From: a virus
Virus record (IMG/VR): IMGVR_UViG_3300005329_000012
Span: 1-64,000 of that record
DNA: 64,000 nucleotides
Reading direction: 5' to 3' (one strand)
The position numbers were made by a program, and so were the translations under genes. Shown here one piece after another: positions 52,542-59,548 of the stretch; the first letter of the stretch is position 1, and every line of letters begins with the position of its first letter. The notes below the pieces were generated by a model, which was not told the origin of the DNA, made no database searches, and worked only from the letters and a program-made list of their open reading frames with translations.

Positions 52542-53462
52542 ATGGCAACGAACGTATACATCCGAGGGCTGAGCAGGCGCGGCTTCCGCGTGAAGTCCGT
52601 CGGCGGCACCATCAAGACCGTCAAGTTCGTCAAGGACGCGACGGCGGTCAACAACGTCCAGGTCGACATCGACGACCCGGCCACGCAGCAGGTCCTCTCG
52701 CGCGAGCGGGACAACTTCATCCGCGTGGCGAGCGCCACCGCCAACACGACGTCGATCATCGGCCTCGACCGACGCGGCTTCCGCCTCACGAGCGGCGGCA
52801 CGACCTCGAAGGTCAAGGTCGGCAACGTCGCCGTGACGACCGTGGACCTCGGCGACTACCGCGTCGCCCGCGTCCTGAGGCGCGAGAAGCGCGACTGGCT
52901 CCGCAGCACGTCGGTCTCGTCCGTGGCCATCCGCGGCCTGACCGAGGCGCAGGCGAGCTTCAACCTCTCCCGCGAGGCCGCCGCGACGGCGGTCCTCAAC
53001 TCGACCGGCACGGCCCCGGCCGACGGCGCGACCGTCACCATCAACGACCGCACCTACACCTGGAAGACCGCCCTCACCCCGACGGCGGGCCAGGTGCTCA
53101 TCGGCGTGTCCTCGGACACGGCGCTCGACAACCTCGTGGCCGCCGTCAACGGCGCCGCGGGCTCGGGCACCACGTACGCGGCGGGCACCCTCAAGCCGAC
53201 CGGCGTCACCGCTGGCGCGCGGGCGGGCACGGGGGCGACCGGCACCGTGACCTTCACGGCCGCCGTCACCGGCTCGACCGGCAACACGTTCGCCTCGACC
53301 GAGACGTCGGCGCAGAACGCCTTCACCAACGGGGCCACCTTCACGGGCGGCAGCTCGGTGGACAAGGTGCGCAAGAGCGCCACGGTCACGGTGGACCCGC
53401 GGCTCGCCAAGAACTACCAGCAGCTCCGCAGGCACTACCGGAGCTGGGTCGAGTCCGCGTAG
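52542..53462 (+). CDS. Virion protein with internal repeats (306 aa)
   Basis: Two N-terminal repeats begin IRGLSRRGFRVKSVGGTIKTV and IIGLDRRGFRLTSGGTTSKV (residues about 4 and 67), each followed by basic strands and a VLSRERDNF / VLRREKRDW segment. Residues about 150-275 form a beta module rich in Thr, Ala and Gly (VTINDRTYTWKTALTP) common in phage structural proteins. Ends in a basic helix. Own promoter element and ribosome site suggest high expression. Perhaps a tail-decorating protein. Confidence 0.65.
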   Translation: MATNVYIRGLSRRGFRVKSVGGTIKTVKFVKDATAVNNVQVDIDDPATQQVLSRERDNFIRVASATANTTSIIGLDRRGFRLTSGGTTSKVKVGNVAVTTVDLGDYRVARVLRREKRDWLRSTSVSSVAIRGLTEAQASFNLSREAAATAVLNSTGTAPADGATVTINDRTYTWKTALTPTAGQVLIGVSSDTALDNLVAAVNGAAGSGTTYAAGTLKPTGVTAGARAGTGATGTVTFTAAVTGSTGNTFASTETSAQNAFTNGATFTGGSSVDKVRKSATVTVDPRLAKNYQQLRRHYRSWVESA

Positions 53463-53505
53463 ACCAGTTTCCCCACCATACCTCACAGGAAACGGAGGAA
53501 AGCTG

Positions 53506-53760
53506 ATGAAGAAGCTGTTCGCACTGCTCGCCGTCGTCGGCACTCTCCTGGTGGCAGGCTTCACCGGAGCGACGGCAGCGGCACCGGCCGCGTCCAACGT
53601 CGGCGCGATCGCGTACAACGTCGACCCAGGGGGCGGGTCCCCGACCTCGTTCTTCTACTACTCGCGCGTGTACACGTTCTACGACGGGTACTGGCACTGG
53701 CTCAACTGCGAGTGGGTCATCTACTCGGACGGCAGCGCGATCCTGAACCGCTGCTGGTAA
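53506..53760 (+). CDS. Small secreted protein (84 aa)
   Basis: A strong ribosome site (GGAGGAAAG) precedes the ATG. Signal peptide of about 25 residues (MKKLFALLAVVGTLLVAGFT). The mature part is about 58 residues, rich in Tyr and Trp (FFYYSRVYTFYDGYWHWL), with two cysteines likely disulfide-bonded. No Cys at the cleavage site, so not a lipoprotein. Possibly a surface-exclusion factor; unknown family. A terminator follows at 53786. Confidence 0.7.
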   Translation: MKKLFALLAVVGTLLVAGFTGATAAAPAASNVGAIAYNVDPGGGSPTSFFYYSRVYTFYDGYWHWLNCEWVIYSDGSAILNRCW

Positions 53761-53785
53761 GCGCCTAGCAAGCAGACCGGCGAAA

Positions 53786-53809
53786 GAGAGGCCCCGGAAG
53801 GGGCCTCTC
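53786..53809 (+). terminator. Intrinsic terminator
   Basis: A perfect 10-bp stem (GAGAGGCCCC/GGGGCCTCTC) with a GGAA loop, ending the virion-gene transcript after the small secreted protein. Confidence 0.85.
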
Positions 53810-53828
53810 ACTCGTCGAAAACCCGTTC

Positions 53829-54392
53829 ATGACGAAGATGTGGCGCCGCTGGGCTAGGGCCAGGTCCCGGATGGGCCAGAGCCGAGCGCACTCAGGCGGC
53901 CGGGTGCTGGGGATGGTGGCGTTCGCCGCCGTGGTCCTGGCGGACGGCCTCACGAAGCTCCTCCTCCCGAGCGAGACGCAGGTCGAGGACCACGGCCGCT
54001 GGAGCATGGTCCTGCACGGGGACCACGCCGGGAGCCTGTGGCCGGGCTGGGTCCCGCTCGCGGGCTACCTGTGCTTCCTCGCCTTCGCCCTCTGGCCGCC
54101 GACGCGCGTCGCCGGGTGCGCGGTCCTCGCGGCCTCGCTCTCGAACCGGCTCTGGACTCTCGCGCCGGGCGGCGTGCCCAACCCGTTCGTGGCCGACGGC
54201 CGCGACGGCGCTGGTGCGCTCGACCGCCTCGTCGGCGCCGGGTGGGTCTCCTACAACGTGGCCGACGTGGTCATCATCGTCGGCTGCTGGGCCATCGTCG
54301 CCCTGGTGGCCGTCTACACCGCGCGGGCCGCGCTCCGGGTCGGCGCAGAGTGGCGTTCTCTGCGCGCCGCGGAGGCGGGCGGGAAAGGGTAA
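53829..54392 (+). CDS. LspA (signal peptidase II)-like membrane protein
   Basis: 187 residues with four hydrophobic helices (about 26-46, 72-90, 92-110 and 142-163). Landmarks agree with lipoprotein signal peptidase: D39-G-L-T-K43 at the end of helix 1, L-D132-R133, and YNVAD146 opening the last helix. The paired aspartates D132/D146 fit the catalytic pair. The Asn of the usual GNxxDR is missing and the loop between the Asp residues is shorter than in bacterial LspA, so activity is uncertain. No clear Shine-Dalgarno. Confidence 0.5.
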   Translation: MTKMWRRWARARSRMGQSRAHSGGRVLGMVAFAAVVLADGLTKLLLPSETQVEDHGRWSMVLHGDHAGSLWPGWVPLAGYLCFLAFALWPPTRVAGCAVLAASLSNRLWTLAPGGVPNPFVADGRDGAGALDRLVGAGWVSYNVADVVIIVGCWAIVALVAVYTARAALRVGAEWRSLRAAEAGGKG

Positions 54393-54412
54393 GGGCGCGG
54401 GCGACCGCGCCC
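54393..54412. terminator. Hairpin between convergent genes
   Basis: An 8-bp stem (GGGCGCGG/CCGCGCCC) with a GCGA loop, right after the LspA-like stop and facing the leftward thioredoxin gene; may end transcription both ways. Confidence 0.55.
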
Positions 54413-54446
54413 CACAGGTGCCCAGAGGCGGCCGGAGAGGGGCCTT

Positions 54447-54725
54447 CTAGCCGACGCGCTCGGTCGGCTTGAGCCCGAGGTCGCGCTCGGCCGCCGCGAA
54501 CATGCGGGCGCCGGTCGTCCGGGCCAGCTCCTCGCCGTCGTGGTCCTCCAGGACGACGGTCGGCAGGCCGCGCACCCCGGCGGCCTCGGCCTGGTCGGGG
54601 TGCTCGTCCACGTCCACGTGCACCAGCTCCAGGCCGTAGCTCTCGGCGAGCCTCTGGATCACCGGCTCCCACGCGCGGCACGGGCCGCACCAGGACGCCT
54701 CGTACTTCACCAGCTTGCGGGTCAC
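54447..54725 (-). CDS. Thioredoxin-like protein (92 aa)
   Basis: GTG at 54725 overlaps the previous stop. Active site W12-C13-G14-P15-C16 follows a beta strand (KLVKYEAS). The later LVHVDVDEHPDQAEAAGVRGLPTVVL contains the conserved cis-proline region. Compact thioredoxin fold. The third gene of the ribonucleotide reductase operon, so the natural electron donor for that enzyme's C-terminal cysteines. Confidence 0.9.
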   Translation of the reverse strand: MTRKLVKYEASWCGPCRAWEPVIQRLAESYGLELVHVDVDEHPDQAEAAGVRGLPTVVLEDHDGEELARTTGARMFAAAERDLGLKPTERVG

Positions 54726-54910
54726 GCGATCCTCCTCGCGGCGAAGGCGGGCTTCCTGCCCTCGGCGGCCATGTCCGCCCGGATCTTCTCGATGGCCCGG
54801 GCGGTCAGCGGGTTCGTCGACGCGGCCTTGTCCAGGCAGATGCTCGGCGAGATCCAGGGGAGCGCCTGGAGCATCAGGCCGCAGTGCTCGTGGCCGCACT
54901 CAGCTCCCAC
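54722..54910 (-). CDS. Hypothetical small protein between reductase and thioredoxin (62 aa)
   Basis: ATG at 54910 lies inside the reductase end (11-bp overlap), and its stop overlaps the thioredoxin GTG. An N-terminal CGHEHC and a later Cys could bind zinc. The second half is a basic helix (ARAIEKIRADMAAEGRKP). The tight packing supports it as a real coupled gene. Perhaps a cofactor or regulator of the reductase; unproved. Confidence 0.65.
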   Translation of the reverse strand: MGAECGHEHCGLMLQALPWISPSICLDKAASTNPLTARAIEKIRADMAAEGRKPAFAARRIA

Positions 54911-56627
54911 AGACGCCCCCGACGCACGACTCCTCGTTCTCCTCGAACACGACGCCGGTCTGGCCGAGCGCGACCTCGTACGGCACGACGCTGAGCGGCT
55001 GGCCGCCGCGGGCGCCGTCCGGGTAGACGGTGATGCCGCGGAGCCTCGGCAGGTAGCGGATCAGCATGTCGCCGAAGTCGCGCTGGTCCCGCCCGTCCGT
55101 GAGCGGGTGCGGGAGGTTGATCGTGCTGCTGATGCCGTGGTCCACGTACCGCTGGACCCACGCCTGGAACGCCACGCGCCGCTCGACGTCGAGCGAGAGC
55201 GAGTAGGCGTCCTCGATGTCCGCCGGGTCTCCCCCGCGGGCGACGTGCCGCTCGGCGGCCGGGTCGATGACGTACTGGAACTGCGTCACGTCGTTGCCGT
55301 CGGACTTCGCCGTCTTGTACCGGCGCTTGTAGGCGACGCAGAACACCGGCTCGATGCCGGTCGTGGTCTCGGCGATGATGCCGATGGTGCCGGTCGGCGC
55401 GATCGCGCGCGTCTTCACCGGGACGGTCAGGCCGTGCTCGCCCGCGTACTCGCGCGCGTAGAGGTCGGCCTCCTCGTAGACCTCCAGCCACTCGGCCAGC
55501 TCGCCGTCCGGGCCGTAGGGCTTCCCGCGCATGACGAGCCACTCGGCGACGCCCATGAGGCCGAGGCCGAGGCGCCGGTTCTTCGAGCGGACCGCGTGGA
55601 CCTCCTCGTACGGCAGGTGCGAGTACACCGTGCCCGCCAGGAGGAACAGCGTCCCGAGGCGGACGGCCTCGCGCATCTCGTCCTTGTCGCCGATGCGGCT
55701 CAGGTTGATGCTCCCGAGGTTGCAGATGTCGTCGCCGTCGGCCGACGTGACCTCCGTGCAGGCGTTCCGCAGGGTCTCGCCCGCGTTGCCGCCCGTGTCG
55801 ACCGAGAAGCCGGGCTCGGCGGTCGTGAGCATGCGGTCGAGCGTGCCCCAGTAGACGGCCTGCGCCAGCTTGTGCCGGATGTGGTCCTCGTTGCCGAACG
55901 CCTCGAAGAACTCGTCGTCGAGGATGACGGACACGTTCGTCATGTCCATCGGGGCGCCGAAGTTGAAGTCGCGCTCCTTGATCGAGCGCACGTCCTCGCT
56001 CCAGTCCTTGACGCGGATGAAGTCCATCACGTCGTCGTGCTTCCAGCTGAGCCCGGCCCAGATCGCCGAGCGGCGCGAGCCGCCCTGCATGACGTTCCGG
56101 CCGATCTCGTTGACGATCTTCATGAGCGCGATCGGGCCGCTCGCGAGGCCGCCGGTCTTGTGGATCGGCTGGCCGCTCGCCCGGACGTCGCTGTAGTCGA
56201 CGCCGATCCCGGCGCCGGTCATCAGGGCCATCCCCGCCTTCCGCATCAGGTCGCTCCAGCCCTCGCGCGAGTCGTCCGCGCGCAGCAGGAGGCAGTTCTG
56301 CGTCTGGTGCAGGGGTCGGCCGGAGGCGTAGAGGTAGCGCCCTCCCGGGAGGAACTTGCGCTGCTCGACCAGGCGCAGGACGCCGTCGAACTCCTCGTCG
56401 CCGGGGCTGTAGCCGAGCGCGCCCATCACGTTCGAGACGACCCTGTGGGCCGTCTCCCGCCACGTCTCCACCGCGCCCGCCTCGTCCCTCATGGCGTACT
56501 TGGCCCGGAACTGCGTCTCCGCCCAGGCCGAAAACTGGTCGGGGTCGGGGGCTTCGGTGTCTGTGTCGGTCGCGTCGTGGAGGTGGCTCGTTTCCTTTGT
56601 TTCTGTCAAAACTTCCGCTGCGGACAT
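54900..56627 (-). CDS. nrdJ: Ribonucleotide reductase, class II (adenosylcobalamin-dependent) type
   Basis: 575 residues; ATG at 56627 after GAAAGAGAAG. Makes deoxyribonucleotides for phage replication. Seen: QNCLLLRADDS with the first redox Cys, GSRRSAIWAGLSWKH, NACTEV with the catalytic Asn-Cys-Glu set, ICNLGSINLSR, and a C-terminal CVGGVC pair that is re-reduced by thioredoxin. No NrdB-like radical subunit or glycyl-radical motif is present, so class II is inferred. The longer frame upstream to 57296 is a shadow. The gene starts beside a CATAAGGGGGG stretch resembling the GAATAAGGGG elements. Confidence 0.85.
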   Translation of the reverse strand: MSAAEVLTETKETSHLHDATDTDTEAPDPDQFSAWAETQFRAKYAMRDEAGAVETWRETAHRVVSNVMGALGYSPGDEEFDGVLRLVEQRKFLPGGRYLYASGRPLHQTQNCLLLRADDSREGWSDLMRKAGMALMTGAGIGVDYSDVRASGQPIHKTGGLASGPIALMKIVNEIGRNVMQGGSRRSAIWAGLSWKHDDVMDFIRVKDWSEDVRSIKERDFNFGAPMDMTNVSVILDDEFFEAFGNEDHIRHKLAQAVYWGTLDRMLTTAEPGFSVDTGGNAGETLRNACTEVTSADGDDICNLGSINLSRIGDKDEMREAVRLGTLFLLAGTVYSHLPYEEVHAVRSKNRRLGLGLMGVAEWLVMRGKPYGPDGELAEWLEVYEEADLYAREYAGEHGLTVPVKTRAIAPTGTIGIIAETTTGIEPVFCVAYKRRYKTAKSDGNDVTQFQYVIDPAAERHVARGGDPADIEDAYSLSLDVERRVAFQAWVQRYVDHGISSTINLPHPLTDGRDQRDFGDMLIRYLPRLRGITVYPDGARGGQPLSVVPYEVALGQTGVVFEENEESCVGGVCGS

Positions 56628-56756
56628 CTTCTCTTTCGGTCGTCGGGATGGGGGAACAGCCCCCCTTATGCGCCGCACCCCGGCGGAAGCATGGGCCGCC
56701 GCCGGGCCGGGCTCCGCAACGTGCGCGCGCGCCCGAAAACGGATTGTAGCGACCCC

Positions 56757-56768
56757 GTAAGGGGCGAG
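56757..56768 (+). promoter_or_regulatory. Start-associated-type element with a leader (GTAAGGGGCGAG)
   Basis: 24 bases upstream of the holin-like GTG, which has its own AAGGAGGT ribosome site. GGATTGTAGCGACC precedes the element. Confidence 0.5.
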
Positions 56769-56792
56769 AGGTACCCTTCGAAGGAGGTACGA

Positions 56793-57218
56793 GTGAGCAA
56801 GTTCAAGGAAGTGTTCAGTTCGGCGGCCAGGGCGTTCGCGATCGCCTTCGGCTCGTCCGCGCTGATCCTGGCTGGCCCGGTGCTGGACGCCGCGGACGTG
56901 AAGACGGCCGTGGCCCTCGGCATCGCGGCGCTGATCGCGTCCATCGCGGCAGGCGTCAAGGCCCTCCAGGAGTACATCCCGCAGATCTCGGTCGGCAGCT
57001 ACGTCAAGCAGCCGTTCGGGGCGTGGATCGACGCGTTCCTCCAGGGCGGCATCGGCGCGTTCGCCGTGCTGCTGTTCAACTGGCTGAGCGCGGGAGACGT
57101 GACCGACTGGAAGAACTGGATCGCCGCAGCCGCGATCGGCGCTCTCCAGGCGGGCCTCCGTGCCCTCCAGGGCGCGGTCACGAAGGGCGAGGACCCCGCC
57201 CCCGCGACGGGCTTCTAG
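56793..57218 (+). CDS. Holin-like membrane protein (141 aa)
   Basis: GTG start with a near-perfect ribosome site. Hydrophobic helices at about 12-30, 38-58, 83-99 and 108-126, a charged start (SKFKEVFSSAARAF) and a short polar tail fit class I or III holins or the actinophage membrane proteins paired with endolysins. Alone on its transcript between the leftward reductase operon and a terminator. About 33 kb from the endolysin, an uncommon separation. Confidence 0.65.
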   Translation: MSKFKEVFSSAARAFAIAFGSSALILAGPVLDAADVKTAVALGIAALIASIAAGVKALQEYIPQISVGSYVKQPFGAWIDAFLQGGIGAFAVLLFNWLSAGDVTDWKNWIAAAAIGALQAGLRALQGAVTKGEDPAPATGF

Positions 57219-57264
57219 GTCGGCAACAGGCCGACTCAAGCTCCGAGCGAGGCAGGGAACGAAC

Positions 57265-57294
57265 GAGGGGGCCGGAAGGCCCCCTCGCCCTTTC
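57265..57294 (+). terminator. Intrinsic terminator after the holin-like gene
   Basis: A 9-bp stem (GAGGGGGCC/GGCCCCCTC) with a GGAA loop, then GCCCTTTC. The stem sequence is shared with the terminators at 19945 and 22175. Confidence 0.8.
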
Positions 57295-57339
57295 AAGGCT
57301 CAAGGCTCGAAACCCTAGGGGACCGAGCCTTGAGCCTTG
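57294..57339. repeat. Perfect 16-bp inverted repeat between convergent genes
   Basis: CAAGGCTCAAGGCTCG (57294-57309) is the exact reverse complement of 57324-57339, with a 14-base centre containing CCCTAGGG. Each arm holds a direct repeat of CAAGGCTC. It sits between the holin terminator and the stop of the leftward gene at 57341, probably the leftward terminator, though no U-tract follows. Confidence 0.9.
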
Positions 57340-57340
57340 G

Positions 57341-58282
57341 CTACGCGCCGACGGCCTCCAGGACCGAGCGCGGCACGAGGACGCCCTCGGTCATGATCTG
57401 CTTAACGGTGGCGACCGCCACCGCGACGCGCTCCTCGGTCGTCCCGTCGAGGCGCTGGAAGTTCATCCCGAACCCGTCGAGCACCTGCCGGAGGGCGTTG
57501 TCCACCCGCGCGGCGTGGCGCTTGGCCGCGTCGGCCTCCTCGCCGGGGACCTCGATCGCCGGGGCCAGCGGGAGGTAGAACGCGAACTTCACGCCCATGT
57601 GCTCCAGCAGGAACGTCAGCGTCGAGAGCGTGGCCTGGAGCTGCTGCATCCTGACCTGCGTGTCCGGCGTGACCAGACCGCTCTGCTGGAGGCCGAGCAT
57701 CACCATCTCGAAGTTCGCGCCCGCGTGGGCGATGTTGCCCAGGGCGGTCCCGTTGACGATGTAGCTCGCGCCGTCGCGGCGCGCCTCGGCCTCGCGGGCC
57801 TGCGAGATCCCCCACGCGAGCAGGTGCTCGCGGTAGCCGCCGAACATGCCGACGGCGTCCCCGAGGGCCTCGACCTCCAGGCCGGGGTTGCCGATCTGCT
57901 GGAGGGCCTCCCGGCCCAGGAACTCGTCCTCGGCCCAGGCCGCGGCGAACCCCTCGACGAACGGGGCCTTGCCCGAGCCCGGCGCGCCGACGACGGCCAC
58001 GCTGACCGGGAACTCCGGTACGACCAGCACGGGGTCGTCGCCGCCCTGCTCGGGCTGCTCGGGCTCCTCGCCTCCGGGCACGACGCCCGCCAGCTCGGCG
58101 TGCGCCTCGCCCGTGTGCGTCACCGGGTCGCGGACCTCGCCCGTCTCCGGGTCGAGGACCTTGCCCGTCGGCACGAAGACCTCGGTGCCGTCGAACGTCT
58201 TCCGCATCTCTCCGGTCATCGCGTAGTCGGCCTGCGGCTGGCCGCCCTCGCCCTCGAACCTCTCCAGGTCCTCCGCACTCAT
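57341..58282 (-). CDS. P-loop-like protein with altered Walker A (313 aa)
   Basis: An acidic N-terminal 90 residues (GGEEPEQPEQGG) precedes VSVAVVGAPGSGKAPFVEGFA, where the GxxGxGK loop ends in Ala-Pro instead of Ser/Thr, so nucleotide hydrolysis may be lost. The remainder is helical (VRMQQLQATLSTLTFLLEHM) with a basic end. End of a three-gene leftward unit, overlapping its upstream neighbour (ATGA). Could be an inactive motor or a nucleotide-binding regulator. Confidence 0.65.
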   Translation of the reverse strand: MSAEDLERFEGEGGQPQADYAMTGEMRKTFDGTEVFVPTGKVLDPETGEVRDPVTHTGEAHAELAGVVPGGEEPEQPEQGGDDPVLVVPEFPVSVAVVGAPGSGKAPFVEGFAAAWAEDEFLGREALQQIGNPGLEVEALGDAVGMFGGYREHLLAWGISQAREAEARRDGASYIVNGTALGNIAHAGANFEMVMLGLQQSGLVTPDTQVRMQQLQATLSTLTFLLEHMGVKFAFYLPLAPAIEVPGEEADAAKRHAARVDNALRQVLDGFGMNFQRLDGTTEERVAVAVATVKQIMTEGVLVPRSVLEAVGA

Positions 58283-58971
58283 GCGTCCTCCTTGAGCTGG
58301 CTGAACGGGAGGAGCCGCGCCGACACCTTGCCGGGGGTCGTGTGCCTGGCGAACACCGTGGCGCTCTCCGGGTTGGCGACCATGAAGCGTGTCGCGGCCT
58401 TCTCGTCCAGCTCGTAGATCGTGTGCTCCACGACTACATCTTCGGCGCCGAGGGCCTGGAACTGCTCGTCCTCGCGCAGGGCTCCCGCGTCGATCGTGGG
58501 CGCCGACGTGCTCGTGGTGCGGCCGAACTTGTAGTCGCCGACCGCGAACTCGAACTTGACCAGGGAGTCATTCTCCTGGATCTCCAGAGTGAACGTCTCG
58601 CCGTCGGTCGTCGCGTTCAGGAGCGTCCACTCCGGGTGGTGCATGGCCAGCCAGGCCCGGACGTCGCCGCCGTAGACGTCGTCGACCTCGGCCTTGTCGG
58701 CCGGGACGACCTTCGTCGCCAGCGGTACCTCGTCGCGGACGACCTCGCTGATCAGCTCCATGATCGGGCCGCGCAGCAGCTCCTTCTGCTGCTTCGCCGC
58801 CTTCTCCTTGATGTCGGCCTCCAGGTACAGCTCGGCAAGCTCCGTAAGCTCCTCGCGGGCCGTGGCGGTCTCGACCTCGGCCAGGACGACCGTCCCCTCG
58901 GGGACCGACTCGTCCTCGACCACCGGGATGCCCGCGACCTCGCCGACCTTCCTCCGCTTCAGGTTCGCCAT
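58279..58971 (-). CDS. Hypothetical protein with helical core (230 aa)
   Basis: ATG at 58971 has GAGAGAGGAGACG upstream and is chosen as start. A GTG at 59040 overlapping the previous stop would add 23 residues and is an alternative. A coiled region (LTELAELYLEADIKEKAAKQQKELL) is followed by a mixed C-terminal domain (WTLLNATTDGETFTLEIQEND) with two helices. No catalytic motif or membrane segment recognised. Confidence 0.65.
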   Translation of the reverse strand: MANLKRRKVGEVAGIPVVEDESVPEGTVVLAEVETATAREELTELAELYLEADIKEKAAKQQKELLRGPIMELISEVVRDEVPLATKVVPADKAEVDDVYGGDVRAWLAMHHPEWTLLNATTDGETFTLEIQENDSLVKFEFAVGDYKFGRTTSTSAPTIDAGALREDEQFQALGAEDVVVEHTIYELDEKAATRFMVANPESATVFARHTTPGKVSARLLPFSQLKEDA

Positions 58972-59036
58972 CGTCTCCTCTCTCGTAGCCGCCAGCCAAG
59001 CCTCGTCCAGCTCGCCGTGCAGCCGCTCCGTCCTGT

Positions 59037-59333
59037 TCACTCCTCGACCAGGACCGTGTTCCGCCCGCACCGCGGGCAGACGTGGTTCCTCCGCTGCTCC
59101 TCGCTCTGGGGCACCGGGTCGTTCGACGTCCAGTTGCAGATCTTCCGCATCGCCTCCCGCGTGTGGCGGCAGTACCCGCGGTACGTCCAGCTCGGGCAGT
59201 CGCAGGTGATGTCCTCCGTCCCCTCCCACGGCGGGATCGACACGGAGTAGGTCTTCTTCGGGTCGGTCGACGACCTGACCTCGACCTCCTGCCACTCCAG
59301 GTTGGACTCGCACTCCTGAGCGAACTGCGTCAC
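59037..59333 (-). CDS. SWIM zinc-finger protein (98 aa)
   Basis: GTG at 59333. C44-x-C46...C55-x-H57 (CDCPSWTYRGYCRH) matches the SWIM finger CxCx(n)CxH, a DNA- or protein-binding zinc module. C86 and C89 (CPRCG) near the end give a half zinc site. The start is supported by TACAAT 6 bases upstream; a longer frame to 59489 crosses the promoter and is rejected. Leads the leftward operon at the border to the replication genes. May regulate or bind DNA. Confidence 0.75.
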   Translation of the reverse strand: MTQFAQECESNLEWQEVEVRSSTDPKKTYSVSIPPWEGTEDITCDCPSWTYRGYCRHTREAMRKICNWTSNDPVPQSEEQRRNHVCPRCGRNTVLVEE

Positions 59334-59345
59334 GCGCCCATTGTA
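59334..59345 (-). promoter_or_regulatory. Predicted leaderless promoter for the SWIM gene
   Basis: TACAAT, GGGCGC, then GTG on the minus strand. No Shine-Dalgarno. Confidence 0.65.
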
Positions 59346-59548
59346 ACCGACGGTTGGGGGACCAAAGGACCTCATTTCCCTCGCGCGCGCGAGAAGGTTC
59401 TTAGCAGTTTTCATGCACCAGTGGTAGGTGTTGAAGGACCAAACTGCTGGACACCACAGGTGTTCGTCGTTCCGGCGCGCTTTCCCCACGTCCGGCCCCG
59501 AACCCCCCGTTTGGGGGACGTCCCCTCCGCGCCGGTCACTATCCGGCC
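59346..59548. promoter_or_regulatory. Divergent intergenic region with hairpin and palindrome
   Basis: 203 bases without a gene between leftward SWIM and rightward replication operons, AT-richer than its surroundings in the centre. It holds CTCGCGCGCGCGAG, a perfect 14-bp palindrome near 59374, two GGACCAAA-type copies, and the hairpin CCCCCGTTTGGGGG at 59504-59517 shared with 26870-26883. Likely promoters and operators; an origin is possible but not shown. Confidence 0.45.

Noticed and set aside
47115-53618. Very long open frame on the minus strand (over 2100 codons)
   Set aside because: It lies opposite four well-supported tail genes and encodes a biased Arg/Val/Asp-rich sequence. Long antisense frames are expected in 70% GC DNA with strong third-position bias.
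56628-56760. Possible cobalamin riboswitch upstream of the class II reductase
   Set aside because: The short leader lacks a B12-box-like sequence and room for the riboswitch fold; only a small GGGGG/CCCCC hairpin is seen.
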